Shown: positions 47,553 through 58,884 of the stretch, in pieces
Layout: each line of letters starts with the position of its first letter
How positions within the stretch are numbered: the first letter of the stretch is position 1
Assembly (NCBI GenBank): GCA_035772405.1
Contig: JAYKKM010000137.1
Location: 1-64,000 of the forward strand
Source: Chrysogorgia sp. JL179-B06
Taxonomy: Eukaryota > Cnidaria > Anthozoa > Scleralcyonacea > Chrysogorgiidae
Length of the DNA stretch: 64,000 bases
Reading direction: 5' to 3'
Position numbers and translations under genes: made by a program
Notes under the pieces: model-generated
Told to the model about the DNA's origin: nothing
Databases searched by the model: none
Seen by the model: the letters and a program-made list of their open reading frames with translations, nothing else

Positions 47553-47560
47553 AGAGCAGG

Positions 47561-48420
47561 TTATTGGCAAATGAAGCATCATGCAACTTATTGGCCTTCA
47601 ATACCCCATTTGGCCGATATAAATTCAAGAGACTACCCTTCGGAGTCCTTGTGCCAGTGAAGTTTTCAGCAAACGTATTTCAGAATTGCTTGATAGCCTT
47701 GAAGGAGTTGCTCATATACAAGATGATATATATATACAGCAACTAGTCACAAATAGTCCAGTTTTAAATACTTTGATCCTAAATTGCCCATCAAGGTTTC
47801 CGTCGATGCAAGCAAGTCAGGACTAGGTGCAACACTTCTCCAGACTCATGATGAAACATTGTGCCCTATTGCTTATGCCAGTCGTGCGTTAACTAAATCA
47901 GAACAGAATTTCATCCAAATTGAAAAGGAGACATTGGCGGTAGTTTTTGGAACAGAACATTTTAACCAATATGTTTATGGTCAGACGTTTCTTGTTGAAT
48001 CTGCCCACAAGCCATTACAAGCCATCCTCAAGCGTATAACATCAACAAAGCGCCTCCACGTATTCAACGCATGCTGCTCCGCTTACAAAAGTATGACTTG
48101 GAACTATATTTTACACCTGGCAGTACAATTCAAGTAGCTGATACCTTATCCAGAGCTTTCTTGCCAGCATCTGTGCCAGTCACTCAATCTGTTTTTTACT
48201 ACCAAGTACATATGTTATTATCATACCTGCCAATATCAGAAACCAAATTAAAGGAAATCCAGTCTGCAACTGCAAGAGATTGTACACTTCAAGAAGTAAA
48301 GCAGTTCATTGTGAATGGTTGGCCAGAAAATAAAAGTGCTCTTCCAAGAGAGGTGATGCAGTACTTTCAGTTTCGGACGGAACTATCAGTTGTAGATGGC
48401 CTGATATTTAAAGAAGACCG
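47561..48420 (+). pseudogene. Gypsy pol: RT remainder and RNase H
   Basis: RT resumes with CNLLAFNTPFGRYKFKRLPFG (near 47585), then an aspartate pair at 47721-47730 (gatgatatat) as the remains of the Y-x-D-D box. A deletion appears to join this soon to RNase H: VSVDASKSGLGATLLQ, ALTKSEQNFIQIEKETLAVV, HKPLQAILKR. A frameshift near 48050 is followed by LQKYDLELYFTPGS and VADTLSRA. It is inactive. Confidence 0.85.
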
Positions 48421-49497
48421 ATGATCATACCATCAGTCATGCGTAAAGAAATAAAAGAGAAACTCCATCAGGGACATCTGGGCATCGAAAAGTGTAAGGC
48501 GAGAGCCCGCCAAGTGGTATTTTGGCCAGGAATCAATGCTGAAATTTCTGAAATGGTGTCACATCGTGGTGCATGCATTGAGAATCAACGATATCAACAG
48601 ACAGAGCCTCTTATACCACACAAACTCCCTACCGAACCATGGTACAAAGTTGGCATGGACTTATTTTCATACAGGAACAAGGATTATTTAGTAGTTGTGG
48701 ACTACTTCTCGAACTACCCAGAAGTATGTTCCCTGAGTGATACCTGCAGCTCTACTATTATATATCATACAAAATCAATTTGTGCACGTTATGGCATTCG
48801 AAAAGTGGTAGTGTCGGACAATGGGCCTCAGTTTTCAATTGTGGAATTCGAGCAGTTCGCAGTTTCATGGGAATTCAAACATATAACTTAAAGTCCCAAG
48901 CATCCTAAATCGAATGGTATGGCTGAATGTGCCGTAAAATTATCAAGAAACTATTCAAGAAAGCACATTGTCAATTAGATGAAGATCCCTTTCTCGCTCT
49001 CCTAGCACATCGATCCACACCAAGTACCAACGATGAAAGATCTCCTGCCAAGAAACTGATGGGTAGAAATGTTAGAACACCATTGCTCGATCTGAGAAGA
49101 ATGGTTACCAAACAAGATGGATGTAAATGATCAAATTCCTGTAAAGTTCCAACCAGCGCATCAGGAGAAAATTAAGCAGTAGTATGATCGAACAACCAAG
49201 CAATTGCCTGATATTCCTGTGGGGTCTACAGTTCGCATCCATGACAAAGGTACATGGCCGTTAAAAGAAAAAATCCTTAAAAAAGCAATTACTCCAAGAT
49301 CATTTGTCCTTGAAACAGAAAAAGGGACAGTACGTCGAAGAAATCGTCAAGACCTACTATTGACAAATGAACAGTTTGCCAGTTCACCCGCTGATCCCAT
49401 TATCCCATTATGGAAATCCCAGAGAACAGCGGCTCATCTTCTGGTCAACAAAGTTCTCCTACCATATCTTATCGGGAACACTTGCGAGTGTCTGTAA
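48421..49497 (+). pseudogene. Gypsy integrase
   Basis: The zinc-binding HHCC module is degenerate: HQGHLGIEKC is present, but the C-x-x-C end is reduced to a single cysteine near HRGAC. The catalytic core keeps VGMDLFSY (first Asp), VVVSDNGPQF (second Asp) and SNGMAEC (Glu), split by a stop at 48889 and a shift near 48925. The C-terminal part includes GSTVRIHDKGTWP and RRRNRQDLLL. Integrase joins element DNA to the host chromosome; here it is broken in at least three places. Confidence 0.85.
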
Positions 49498-49605
49498 AAC
49501 CACCAAAGCGTTTTGGCTTTAACGATTAATATCATCATACAATATGGATTTCAGCCAGACTGAACATCTGAACTATAACCTTTTCATATTATCTTATGTT
49601 TTGTT

Positions 49606-49616
49606 AGAAAGAGGGA
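49606..49616 (+). other. Polypurine tract
   Basis: agaaagaggga immediately before the 3' LTR, the usual plus-strand primer site. Confidence 0.85.
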
Positions 49617-49753
49617 TGTTACAATATGCTTTTAATATAGCCAACCCCCTGAATATAGTTAGCATCACGTGACCTAACGTGAGCTTTGTAAATAGGCGAC
49701 CGAAGGAGCAGGTTTTATGTATGAATCAGAGCGATTAAAGTGAATTTGAAACA
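49617..49753 (+). repeat. 3' LTR of Ty3/Gypsy element
   Basis: 137 bp, from tgttacaatatg to tttgaaaca. Divergence from the 5' LTR (about nine differences) suggests the insertion is not recent. Confidence 0.93.
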
Positions 49754-49762
49754 CTCACCATT

Positions 49763-50030
49763 TTGAATAGTCCCGGGGGAAATATAGGGGTTAATATGTA
49801 CTGATTAGCTGATTTACATACGTGGCGCAGGGGTTATACAGTGTCAGTATAAAACAAAATGAACCCTTAGAAAACGGTCTTATACTCCTGGGAAATTAAA
49901 AACACGGTCTTAATAAACCTGGGAAATTAAGATAACTTGTAATCGTATGAAGGAGCATAACTGCAAAGAAACATGTTAAATATATTAACGTTTCTTTGCA
50001 GTTATGCTCCTTATAGTCATACGATTACAG
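49763..50030. repeat. Dispersed repeat plus hairpin
   Basis: 49763-49838 matches 34980-35072 (tgaatagtcccgggggaaat). 49939-50028 forms a hairpin (gtaatcgtatgaaggagcat with its complement, loop near 49980). tcctgggaaattaaa phrases resemble the interior of the MITE at 35068-35386, so this may be a rearranged relative. Confidence 0.7.
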
Positions 50031-50138
50031 CATCATCTTGTTAACATCAATGTTGGCATCATTTTTGGGGTTAGGTGCATTTTACAACCAGCAATATATA
50101 CGAGAAGGAATCAGTCATCTTTATACCAGTTTACTTAC

Positions 50139-50291
50139 TCTGGATGTAAAACAAGAAGTTTTTCTACGAAATCCCGCGCATCAGCGGAAATTTTACTGAA
50201 TGAATCCTCGTCGAACTCCCAGTCAACGTTTGAGATGTTACATAAGGTCTCCTGGTCAGTGTCTCCTCCGAATGGCATTAAGCCACTCAGC
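50139..50291 (-). CDS. MLCK/titin-like kinase, exon with subdomains IX-XI
   Basis: Acceptor aaactatag|g and donor ccaga|gtaagt bound a minus-strand exon. It encodes LSGLMPFGGDTDQETLCNI, then VDWEFDEDSFSKISADARDF and VEKLLVLHP. This is the C lobe after the F helix, with the G-D-x-x-E-T..N...W.FD...F..IS..A.DF..KLL pattern of MLCK, titin and twitchin kinases. The exon entering it should supply the S-x-G-V segment between it and the exon at 56596; I could not find that small exon. The exon carrying the last helix (usually HPWL) is also not found. Confidence 0.88.
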
Positions 50292-50374
50292 CTATAGTTT
50301 AAAAAAGGCAAGAGATATATAAACAAAATCAATACCCAAAATATTATTTATTATGTCCATATATATTAGCCTTA

Positions 50375-51096
50375 GGCCCCGTTCACACGATACCGGATTC
50401 ACTTTATATCGGATTCGTAAACTAATCCTGTACGAAAAACCTACTCTGATCACATGATACCGGATAAGACGGATAAGTGTTTCGGACCAGTTTCGGACTC
50501 GTTTTCAGTCTTTTCGCCCTCTTTGCTCGACGTACGAACATGGCCGCTATGCAAAAAGAAAGAGATATTTTTGTTTAGACTGATGGCGAAATCGAACTGC
50601 TACTTGAGTGCGTTAAGACGTTTGCCTCCGTGTGTCTTTACGTAGGCAAGGACTGGGAAGGGATTTCCAATATTTTCTGGTAGCTTATTTGGTTTGCGTA
50701 TGATATGCCTTGTCGTTGCGAGATGGCTTGCGAGCATTGCAACCTTCTGCGTCGAAAAAAATACGTCGATAACATTCTGAGTTTACAGACTTGCAAGTGG
50801 ATCATGTTTGTAAACGCTGTCATCATCGAAAGGAAAACTTTCACTAATGTGTCTCCCGCCATCTTTTTTATTTCTCTTTCGGAATATAATATATACATAT
50901 CGGATTCGTTCGTTCACACGAGCACAAAAGTGATCCGATTCGTTTTCATACTACACCTTCAAAGCGCGGAATGAAATCGCTGCGCAAAAACGATACACAA
51001 CGTATCGGATTGCTCTGGAGCCGCGCGAACAGAACGCCTATCTGGTATGAAAAGTAATCCGATACAAAGTGAATCCGGTATCGTGTGAACGGGGCC
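50375..51096. mobile_element. Harbinger-type MITE in kinase intron
   Basis: Ends ggccccgttcacacgatacc and ggtatcgtgtgaacggggcc are perfect inverted repeats, continuing as ggattcact/agtgaatcc. TTA lies on each side (50372-50374 and 51097-51099), the target preference of PIF/Harbinger elements. It carries no transposase. Confidence 0.9.
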
Positions 51097-51099
51097 TTA

Positions 51100-51814
51100 T
51101 CTGAAAAATGTTGACTGTCCTGGACTAAATATTAAAATACTCATTTATAATTCATAAAGAAAAAAGAAAATGGCTGCCTAATAGAAACATCCCGAATTTT
51201 CTCCAATGATCATGAACAATGACTTAGAATAGAGGTAAGATCACGGATAAGATCACGGGAATATCTATCTTTAAACATTGCTATTTGAAAAGAAAAAAAC
51301 CGAGAGACGAAAAAGACGAAAGAGGCTTGGGACGCGCCAGCAGTGACGTAGCTTAAAGAATGTGATGAAATGAAATTTCGTTTTCTAAGTCTGATTCATT
51401 TGAAGATGACGCTTCGATGATAACTACACAACAAGAATACACGAGCAAATAACTATTATGAGCGACTACCGTCCAGGAACGTCCGTCCCGCGTCTTACGT
51501 CACGTAAGGTAGTTACCAGACCCTTTGCCATTTATAAAATTTTCACACAGATATCTCCGAACCGAATCCACCAAATCAAAAACTGTAGAACCTTAGCAGC
51601 TATTTTGGCGACCTCTATATGCACTTTATACAATCACATGACTTATATACGCATTTTCATTGGTTCTTACCCATGATCTATTAAAGGACAGATACGAATG
51701 GATGGCGTCAAACACGTCAGCAGCTGTGTTTTGCTTTTTTCATACCCCAACAGCTTTGATAAACCTTTGCGGTTGTTTTTTATTGTATAAAACAAATAGA
51801 TTCCATTTTTTGTT
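51100..51814. other. Kinase intron, no feature
   Basis: No ORF with a domain, and no repeat seen. Confidence 0.4.
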
Positions 51815-51922
51815 GTCTGTTCAGTGGCTATGGTTATAGATACACAGAGGACGTCAGAACGTGGTAATTCGTTTGCTCTTACCGTTCTGACGTCATCTGT
51901 GCATCTATAACTGAACAGACGA
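51815..51922. repeat. Hairpin, about 40-bp arms
   Basis: gttatagatacacagaggac and gtcatctgtgcatctataac pair, continuing through cgtcagaacg/cgttctgacg around a 20-base loop. Confidence 0.85.
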
Positions 51923-51957
51923 CGGCAAAATGGAATCAATTTATTAAATAGAAAACG

Positions 51958-52265
51958 TGATAATAATAATAATAATAATAATATGGATGTATTAGGAGAA
52001 TTATACAATAGTCTCAATGCTCTTACAATAATATATTCTTAATGTTACTTATAAAACTTATTACAGATAAAGCCTACTACATATATTACTACTATGAACA
52101 AAAAACTATTAATTTTAAAAAAGAAAAGTCTTAAGTGCTGACTTAAAACTACTTAAAATATTCCTGTGGTAATAAATTCCACAGTTTTGGTGATGAATTA
52201 AAATTTTAATTCGCCTACGATCATGTGATATACTTACAAAACATAAGTCAGAACACCAACACTCC
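51958..52265 (-). mobile_element. LINE 3' fragment with (TTA)n tail
   Basis: The minus strand shows SSPKLWNLLPQEYFK (the LWNxLP block) and a tail of ttattatta near 51960-51985. Confidence 0.7.
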
Positions 52266-52269
52266 TATA

Positions 52270-52770
52270 AAACAGAGATCAAAGAATTTAATGATTTAAT
52301 TTTTATTATCATTTCCATCGCAAGTAAAACATTATCCATTTAATATTCGGGGACGTGGATAGGCTTTTTTGGAGTGTAACCATAAAATAAAGGTTTAAAG
52401 GTAAAAGTGCAAACCAATTTTATTCGGAAATGGTACAGGCATTTGTCTTGCAGACATTTCCACGAGATATTCATGTATAGAAAGTGAACAGTATAAAACG
52501 CACCCCATCTTTTGTCATCTAGCTGAGTGTTTGAGGCAGAAACAGCACGATTAATTGCTGCAACCTAAAGGCAACATTAATGGAAGAACTGTAGCAGCTA
52601 GTGTCGGCTTCTTTTTCTATAAAATTGTTGTTACAGTACTGAATGATAACTGAATATAACCTCTTTGGTTCCATTTCTGAAAGCAATTCTCATGAAGAAA
52701 TTTCTGGAATACTATACAGGGGCGGAAATTCCGTGTGGGAAGAGTTGTTGATCAAAAAATCTAGTAGGCA
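52270..52770. other. Kinase intron, no firm feature
   Basis: AT-rich. Scattered LINE-like phrases, but no motif that can be assigned. Confidence 0.35.
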
Positions 52771-52775
52771 ACACT

Positions 52776-52995
52776 ATAAGTAAATTAATTTCTAAATTAT
52801 CTAAATATGGAATTATGGACAGTGAAAAGGAATGGTTCACGGATTATTTCTTTAATAGATACGTTCAGTATAAGAACACCCTTTCTGATAGGAATATGTG
52901 CTAACTGGTGTTCCACAGAGATATATTTTAGGACCATTAGCATCTTTATGTGAGCAGTTTGAACAAGAATGAGTGAAGAAAGACTGGATGTTTGT
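52776..52995 (+). mobile_element. LINE RT palm fragment
   Basis: LISKLSKYGIMDSEKEWFTD then YFFNRYVQYKN, and a degenerate GVPQ-x-ILGPL block. This matches the region of CR1/jockey RTs just before the YADD motif. It is very short and broken. Confidence 0.65.
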
Positions 52996-53160
52996 GACAT
53001 AACTGGTTACTTGAAATTTCACTAGGCCTTAACCCCCGCCTCTAATTCTCGCTTGGGACAAAGGAAGTATATTGCTAAGAATCTTCGGGTTTTGCAATTA
53101 AATATCCTAGAGGTGTCTTACTAGATTTAATAATTGGCTATGATTAAAGAAAATCTTTAA

Positions 53161-53640
53161 AGGGACACTCCACCCCTATATAATACAAGTGTTGCTTAAA
53201 GTGGTATACTACAATCAAATTTTTACCTATCGATATTTTTACGTATTTATAAAGCAGAATTGCTAAATATTACTCAGTCGAAACCGTTTTGCGATTCGAC
53301 GATGGCAAGTATTATCTCTCTGACTCCGAATCTGGAGTTGTTATGTCCGCCATTAATCGATCATGTTCCTGACCAGCGTAAGGAAGTGACGTCAGACTCT
53401 CAACGCGAAGAGTCCACATGGCTAATTCTTCAAGTAAATCCATAGTAATCAAGGTCCTTTTTTCAAATTCTTCGTCTGAAAGGCTGGAGATTTCATCTAC
53501 TTCTCGAAGAAAACAAGAAATCAAGTAACCTCGATTGAAATTCAGGCGTATCATTGAGAATCTGACGTAAAAAACAATATTACCTTTTGGAACAACGTTC
53601 ACTTGGAACAACGTTCTTAGTAATGGTGGCCTAAATAGTA
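53161..53640 (-). other. Unrecognised ORF in a TTAA-edged repeat
   Basis: The left edge ttaaagggacactccacccc (53157 on) looks like a DNA-transposon terminus; the matching right end was not found. A minus-strand frame (53611-53312) reads LREVDEISSLSDEEFEKRT, then MDLLEELAMWTLRVESL. It looks coding in composition, but I recognise no family. Confidence 0.3.
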
Positions 53641-54210
53641 GTGATCTCAGAGCTCAAAATACTTACTTCGAAATACCATTATTGCTGCCGTAGGCAGCAC
53701 ACTAATCTTGACTTGACTCGTGCCCAGACCTCTTTACCGAGCTATGTATAGTCAACGAGATCTCGATCTGTAAAAATTTTGGATGTCGGTCGGTCGGATG
53801 GATGGATGGATGTTCAGTTTTATGACGTTTTGTGACGTAGTTCAAGTTGCTATCCATACTCCAGACGTTATTCGTATTCACGGAAGTTGTACGGAATTAC
53901 TGTTCGGAACTTGTCAACGCCACCACGAACATGGTATTTTCTGAACTCGCAAAGCAATGAGGTGAGTGCTGTCGCGAATTTCAATTCATTTCAGTGAGGA
54001 GATATTCTGTTGTTGAGGTAAGACGACTAAGATAGTTCTTTGTACTTTTGTCCTTTAAAAAGGCTCGCTTAAAACGGCAATATGGCTGAGTGAGGTAGAA
54101 ATTTACAAGATGTCATCTGCAATTTCGTTCCAGATAAACTATCATCAATTATCAAATTGTTTTGTTTGTGAATACGGTTTACTTTCTATTTAGGTGTATA
54201 TTGGTGTGAG
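53641..54210. other. Kinase intron, no feature
   Basis: A short (ggat)n run lies near 53800. No gene was seen. Confidence 0.4.
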
Positions 54211-54960
54211 TTCTTTGTTTCTCACAAGAGCCATTGTGTTCACGCTGATCAGCATCTGGGAAGCAACATCCATCTTAAATATACCACATCAGAAGAATAC
54301 ATGGTCTTCTTTATTGTTGAATATGGCAAATCATTCAATATCACATATGTAGATAACAAGATAACAGATATTAAGCATGCAGAAGAATTCACATCCGTGT
54401 CCACATCAGAAACAAATTCTGATTAACTTAATTTGTCAACTGGTATTACCTGTACATGTACATGTACGTCAACTGTTTTGTGTTCATATTGAACTGCATT
54501 TTTATGCAAGCCTTGTACAGAGAACTATGTTATACAACTGTTTTATCTTTATGTTCAACTGCATTTTTATGCAACTGTTGAAGTTACATCTGTTTAATAT
54601 TATACATGTTCATGAACTACTATATTGTGAATAAATGTTGAGAACAGTTTAATACAACACAAGAGTTGTCAACAAGGGAGGGCAGATGTGCTGCATCTGC
54701 AAATGTGCCAGGGCCCCCCGCACATGCTTCATCTGCCCATAGCTGTGCGTAATGAATGTCTTACTAACCCCAAAGTACCTTTGGTCAAGCAAGCTCAGTG
54801 TGAGCTTCATATATACGTAGAGCTCACTGCTCTGGTACAAGGCTGTATTACCTCCACTGCCACTTTGACTTCGATAAGCCCACCACTTATTTTTGCAATT
54901 TTGCACAATATCACAACTGCCTTGGACCATTGATTTCAAGGCAGCACTTTCCTTGCGATA
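54210..54960. other. Possible retroelement or transposon remnant
   Basis: A 3'-UTR-like plus-strand stretch ends gaataaatgttgag (54630-54645). A minus-strand ORF (54939-54649) starts MKSMVQGSCDIVQNC and contains NKWWAYRSQSGSGGNTALY. No family was recognised. Twice-repeated aactgcatttttatgcaa at 54493 and 54555 is a small duplication. Confidence 0.3.
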
Positions 54961-55350
54961 GTAACTTCTAGTTTAGGGTTTTTTTTTACATCGATGATCA
55001 ATTTCGACCCTGAAATACTATTCTATGCTAAAGAAAATCTAAAAAACGGGGTGAATTTTCATCGTAATGCCACGTTTAATGAAAGTTCTTTGTCGCATTA
55101 CATGAGCATATGTATTAGTTTTCTTCTAATCTTTTTAGTTTTAATGAAATTTGGCTTTGTTTCTCGTATTTTTGGTAAATGAAGGCCGCCATTTTTGTTC
55201 TGATTGCGGGCAAATGCGGTCGCTCCCATTAATTTTTGACGTCATTTTAGTGATAGAAACACTAAGAAAAGAAATCCTTCACAATAGTGTGAATAGAAAT
55301 CCTGCACAATAGACTAAAACCACGCTATTGTCATGCTATTGTGAAGGGTT
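54960..55350. other. Kinase intron, no feature
   Basis: Short chance ORFs only. A small cacaatag inverted motif lies near 55280-55350. Confidence 0.35.
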
Positions 55351-55353
55351 TAA

Positions 55354-55536
55354 TAGACCTCTTTCATAATGGCGTACAGTCTGAATATTCATTTATATAC
55401 ATGTAAATTAGCCTTTCTGGCCTCGTTACAAAGCAAAGATTATTCGGAATTACAGACACACGAACGAGGTCAGAAAGGCTAATTTAAATTAATATAAAAT
55501 AATATTTAATTTGGGTGCCATTGTGAAAGAGGTCTA
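55354..55536. mobile_element. Short MITE (tagacctcttt family), copy 2
   Basis: tttaa flanks both ends (55349-55353 and 55537-55541). Ends tagacctctttcataatgg and ccattgtgaaagaggtcta. The interior ctaaattagcc/ggctaatttaa also pairs. Same family as 18386-18530. Confidence 0.9.
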
Positions 55537-55540
55537 TTTA

Positions 55541-55647
55541 ACAATTAGTCACCGAAGTCGAGGTGACTATCGTTGAATAATTACCAAGCCGCGAAGCGGC
55601 GAGGTAAATATAACGATAATCACCGAGACTGAGGTGACTAATTGTTT
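55541..55647. repeat. Inverted repeat acaattagtcacc..ggtgactaattgt
   Basis: 13-bp perfect ends. The inner part contains two short hairpins (ccgcgaagcgg and cgaggtgactatcgtt/aacgataatcaccg). It sits directly against the MITE above. Related ctacgcggtgactatcg occurs at 56035-56053, so a larger inverted element is possible. Confidence 0.6.
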
Positions 55648-55649
55648 TA

Positions 55650-56590
55650 GTATAATTTCAGGCTTGAACTGAATATTCAATTGAGAAGTTTTAAACAGAC
55701 AGTTTGAACTGTGTTATGCTCGATGTTTTCTGGCACGCTTGACAGCTTTCAAAAACACACTAACGATCAAAACGGACGTCAAAATACAAATAATTATACG
55801 ATAAACAACTTCCTTACCCTTAGACAGTTCTATCTTGAGAGAAATCTGATATATACAATGTCTTTATGCTAAGTTTTTGAGCCTTTTCGACGATTTTTTA
55901 GTTATAATAATATAGTCGCCATTTTGAGAAAAAAATTCGTCACGTTTTAGAAACCGGGGACGGGAACGAATAAATATAGTCTGTATACAAAAACACTTTT
56001 TCAAGTATGATTTTTAGTGAAGTGATAGTCACCGCGCTACGCGGTGACTATCGTCTCAGATTTACTGGCCAGTCAGCCAATCAGAACTCGTTTAAGCTCA
56101 GAAATTATACTAATGCATGATAGTATCAACCAACTAGTGGTCTATTACAAATCCGGCATTCTGATTGGCTGAGCTACTTCACTGTCTATTGGCGATAGAC
56201 CACTAGTAGCGTTATCCAATCACAAACCTTCTTATACTGGAATATTCTTATCCTGACGAATCAGAAGCCACGACATATTCCAGCTGCAAGCAAAAACCTG
56301 GAATCTAGTCTAAACATGGAGTCCGCTAAAATGTATATACGAGTGATGAAATCATAAAAACATTGGCCCGAAAGTAATGGAAAATTGTTCAGTTTGACAT
56401 TTTCGAATAAGAAAATGAATTCGCTTATGCCTATGGAGTATATCTACACCAAATGTGAAGCAAAGTAATTAAAATCTCGTTTTTTGTGAGCGATTGTTTA
56501 TCATGTGCCATCGAGCAACTCTACATTTTGAATCAATCAATCGAAGGTGCACGAACGCTAAAATTAATAAGGGTTTTATTACTCCAATTA
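55650..56590. other. Kinase intron, small inverted motifs
   Basis: ccaactagtggtctatt and aatagtgg-type complements (gatagaccactagtag) pair around 56130-56210. Otherwise nothing recognised. Confidence 0.4.
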
Positions 56591-56595
56591 CTCAC

Positions 56596-56644
56596 CACAT
56601 GTCCGTCTCCAGTTTGATTTCATTGTAGGAAATTGCCTCTGGAG
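56596..56644 (-). CDS. MLCK/titin-like kinase, APE-motif exon
   Basis: A 49-base exon between tgtttag|ct and tg|gtgagt. It encodes PEAISYNEIKLETDMW, with the A of APE formed across the splice from the exon at 58727. The D-x-W of subdomain IX is completed by the first base of the next exon. Phases agree with the upstream neighbour. Confidence 0.85.
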
Positions 56645-56989
56645 CTAAACACAGATTAAATGTGGTTAGAAGACTATAAAAACTATAGAAAATCGTCAAC
56701 AGATAACAAGCATTTCGGATTTTCAGTTTATGTTTTGGGTGAAATCTGAACGCTCGGTTAAGACTCGGTTAATTCCCAGTCTTTCGTCAAATTGTAACGG
56801 TAAACTATGCCAAGCGGGAAACTTTGCCATTCGATATCTCGAATAGTACGGACTACATTTTTAAACATTATTTTGGAAAACGGTAATTTGGACGATAAGC
56901 TGTAATTTTGTTGAAAAAATGAGATTTGTGTTGTATTGTACACATTAACGTCGTATTAATAATGAAAATTATGGTTATATGTACATTGG

Positions 56990-57510
56990 TAAATGGGAGG
57001 GGGGGACAAACAAAGTTTCCCTTCCATTTATGGGAGGGTCAAAAAAGTTTTATTCTATGGAAGGGGGGGTCAAAACAGTTTGAGGCATAGAATCGTGAAA
57101 GCACGACATGCATTTGTAAATGCTGAATATCACACGAGCGGTATGTTTTTTGTATATAAACATATTAAAGAACGAAAAAAGCAAATCGTATATTTTCTTA
57201 AATTTAGGGGCTTTCCTGGCCAGTTGACGCCATGTTACGTCATTCGTGATCTTCATACTTTCATAAATACTTGGAGACCAGCCAATCGGAGCACGCCAAC
57301 TTATTTTATAATGAACAAAATGAGATAGCTTATTTTCCGTGTATGAGTGATATTAGAGGGATGGGGTCAGAAAAGTTTCGACTTTTGGCAAGGGAGGAGG
57401 GTCTTGAAAGTTTGCCGTCAATTTTGAGGGTAAAAAAAAAAGTTTTCAACTATTATTTTTCCCATTTTCCAACCCCTCCCTCCTCATAAATAATGACCAC
57501 TCCCTAAGCC
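56990..57510. repeat. Purine-rich TE-like block
   Basis: gggagggggg at the left and cccctccctcctcataaata at the right form loosely inverted ends. ggagggtc phrases recur inside. taatgaccactccct at the right edge is typical of DNA-transposon termini. No coding domain. Confidence 0.45.
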
Positions 57511-57539
57511 GTGAAAACTTAAAATTTTTGAGGATACCT

Positions 57540-58320
57540 AAATGTCCAGCCAGGATCCGAGCTAGGACTCGAGTCTGGACTCGATCGCGACTTATTTTCT
57601 GGTAAAATATCTTGATAGATAGATAGGTAATTGGACCTTCACTGGTGTTTATTTTTCAGGGGTTTTGTATGATGTATGGGTGGCTAATAAGACTCACGCC
57701 GGTATTGAATACTGCGAATAATTGGCAAACATCATATTGACCACAACGGACATCACAACAATTATATAAAAAAATGGCTTTAAAGTTAAATCTCGGAGTG
57801 ATATCTAAAAACTTTAGCGTGTTGATATTAAAAATGATATTTTCTCAGGCCCGCCTGAACATTCCGCAGCTTCCTTTGTGCCGTATAGTCCAACGTTTGG
57901 TCCTAACCACCCCAATTCGATGTCATGCAGGCTATTCCGGGGCCTAAGTCATTCGTTCGTACCTTGTTTCAACAGGTGGACGGGCTTCGCGAAGGGGACG
58001 ACCCAACGATAACCGTATCTCTGTTAATACAATTTTCGGCGGAGTACATTATCTGCGGGTGCGAGGTTACTTTAGAATTGTTTGTTTTGGGTATAAAGTC
58101 TAGCATGGTGGGACGTCTAGCATGGTGGGACGAAACCGCCCATACTTTTGTAGTTTCCGATTATACGGACAGGTCTCGCAATACCTTAATTTCATCCTCA
58201 AAACTTTCGATTTGAATGTCAAAGGGTCGACCGCCACCAAGCGACAATGGTCGACTGAACTGACCATGTTTCCAGCCCAAGTCCTTGGCCCGAGTCCTGC
58301 CTCGAGTCCTGGCTCGAGTA
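57540..58320. repeat. Block edged by ctcgagtc/gactcgag repeats
   Basis: gctaggactcgagtctggac at the left and cgagtcctggctcgag at the right share inverted and direct gactcgag units. The ORFs at 57925-58215 and 58122-58472 have no known domain. Confidence 0.35.
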
Positions 58321-58726
58321 ATAGTATATCTCATAATTTTTATTTTCACATGAATAGTTATCATCATGGCTATTTCATCGATTTCAATGTAATAAACAGA
58401 ACATTACATTTCCAACACTCGAAGATAAAATTCGTACGATCATCCTCTATTTATTTTGTTTTGATAACCTGAATTTAAATTTATAATTTATAATTTTTAA
58501 TTTTTTATTTTTTATTAATTTTTAATTTTTAATTTTTTTAATTTTTTTAATTTTTAATTTTTAATTTGTATTTGTACGACTTTAGCTTTATATGGAGTAA
58601 TTTAAGCTATTAGTATAACGTTGTTTAAACACTCGTGTCTTCATATCGCACGCATTCACTTCTACGGATCTCGACGTCTGATGCCAGTTCGGAAACAAAT
58701 GTTCAGTAAAAGTAGTTTATACTCAC
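58321..58726. other. Kinase intron with poly-T/A stretch
   Basis: taatttttaatttttt repeats at 58480-58570. No other feature. Confidence 0.6.
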
Positions 58727-58850
58727 CTACAAAGTCAGGAGTGCCCAAAGCACATCGCGTTTCTTGACCAGGTTTTAACTCTCTCGCTAATCCAAAGTCT
58801 ATTAGCTTGATGCAATCTGAATTAGTATCAACGCATAAAATATTCTCTGG
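58727..58850 (-). CDS. MLCK/titin-like kinase, DFG exon
   Basis: Acceptor atttttag|ccagag and donor gtag|gtgagt. The exon encodes PENILCVDTNSDCIKLIDFG, then LARELKPGQETRCALGTPDF. This covers subdomains VIb end to VIII: the DFG magnesium-binding motif and the activation segment up to GTPDFV. The catalytic-loop K of DIK is the last codon of the upstream exon (60205). Confidence 0.93.
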
Positions 58851-58884
58851 CTAAAAATGAGAAGAAAAATAGTAATTTGTCAGA

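Noticed and set aside
57925..58215. 96-residue plus-strand ORF
   Set aside because: No family recognised and no splice context; it lies within a repeat-like block, so it is not listed as a gene.
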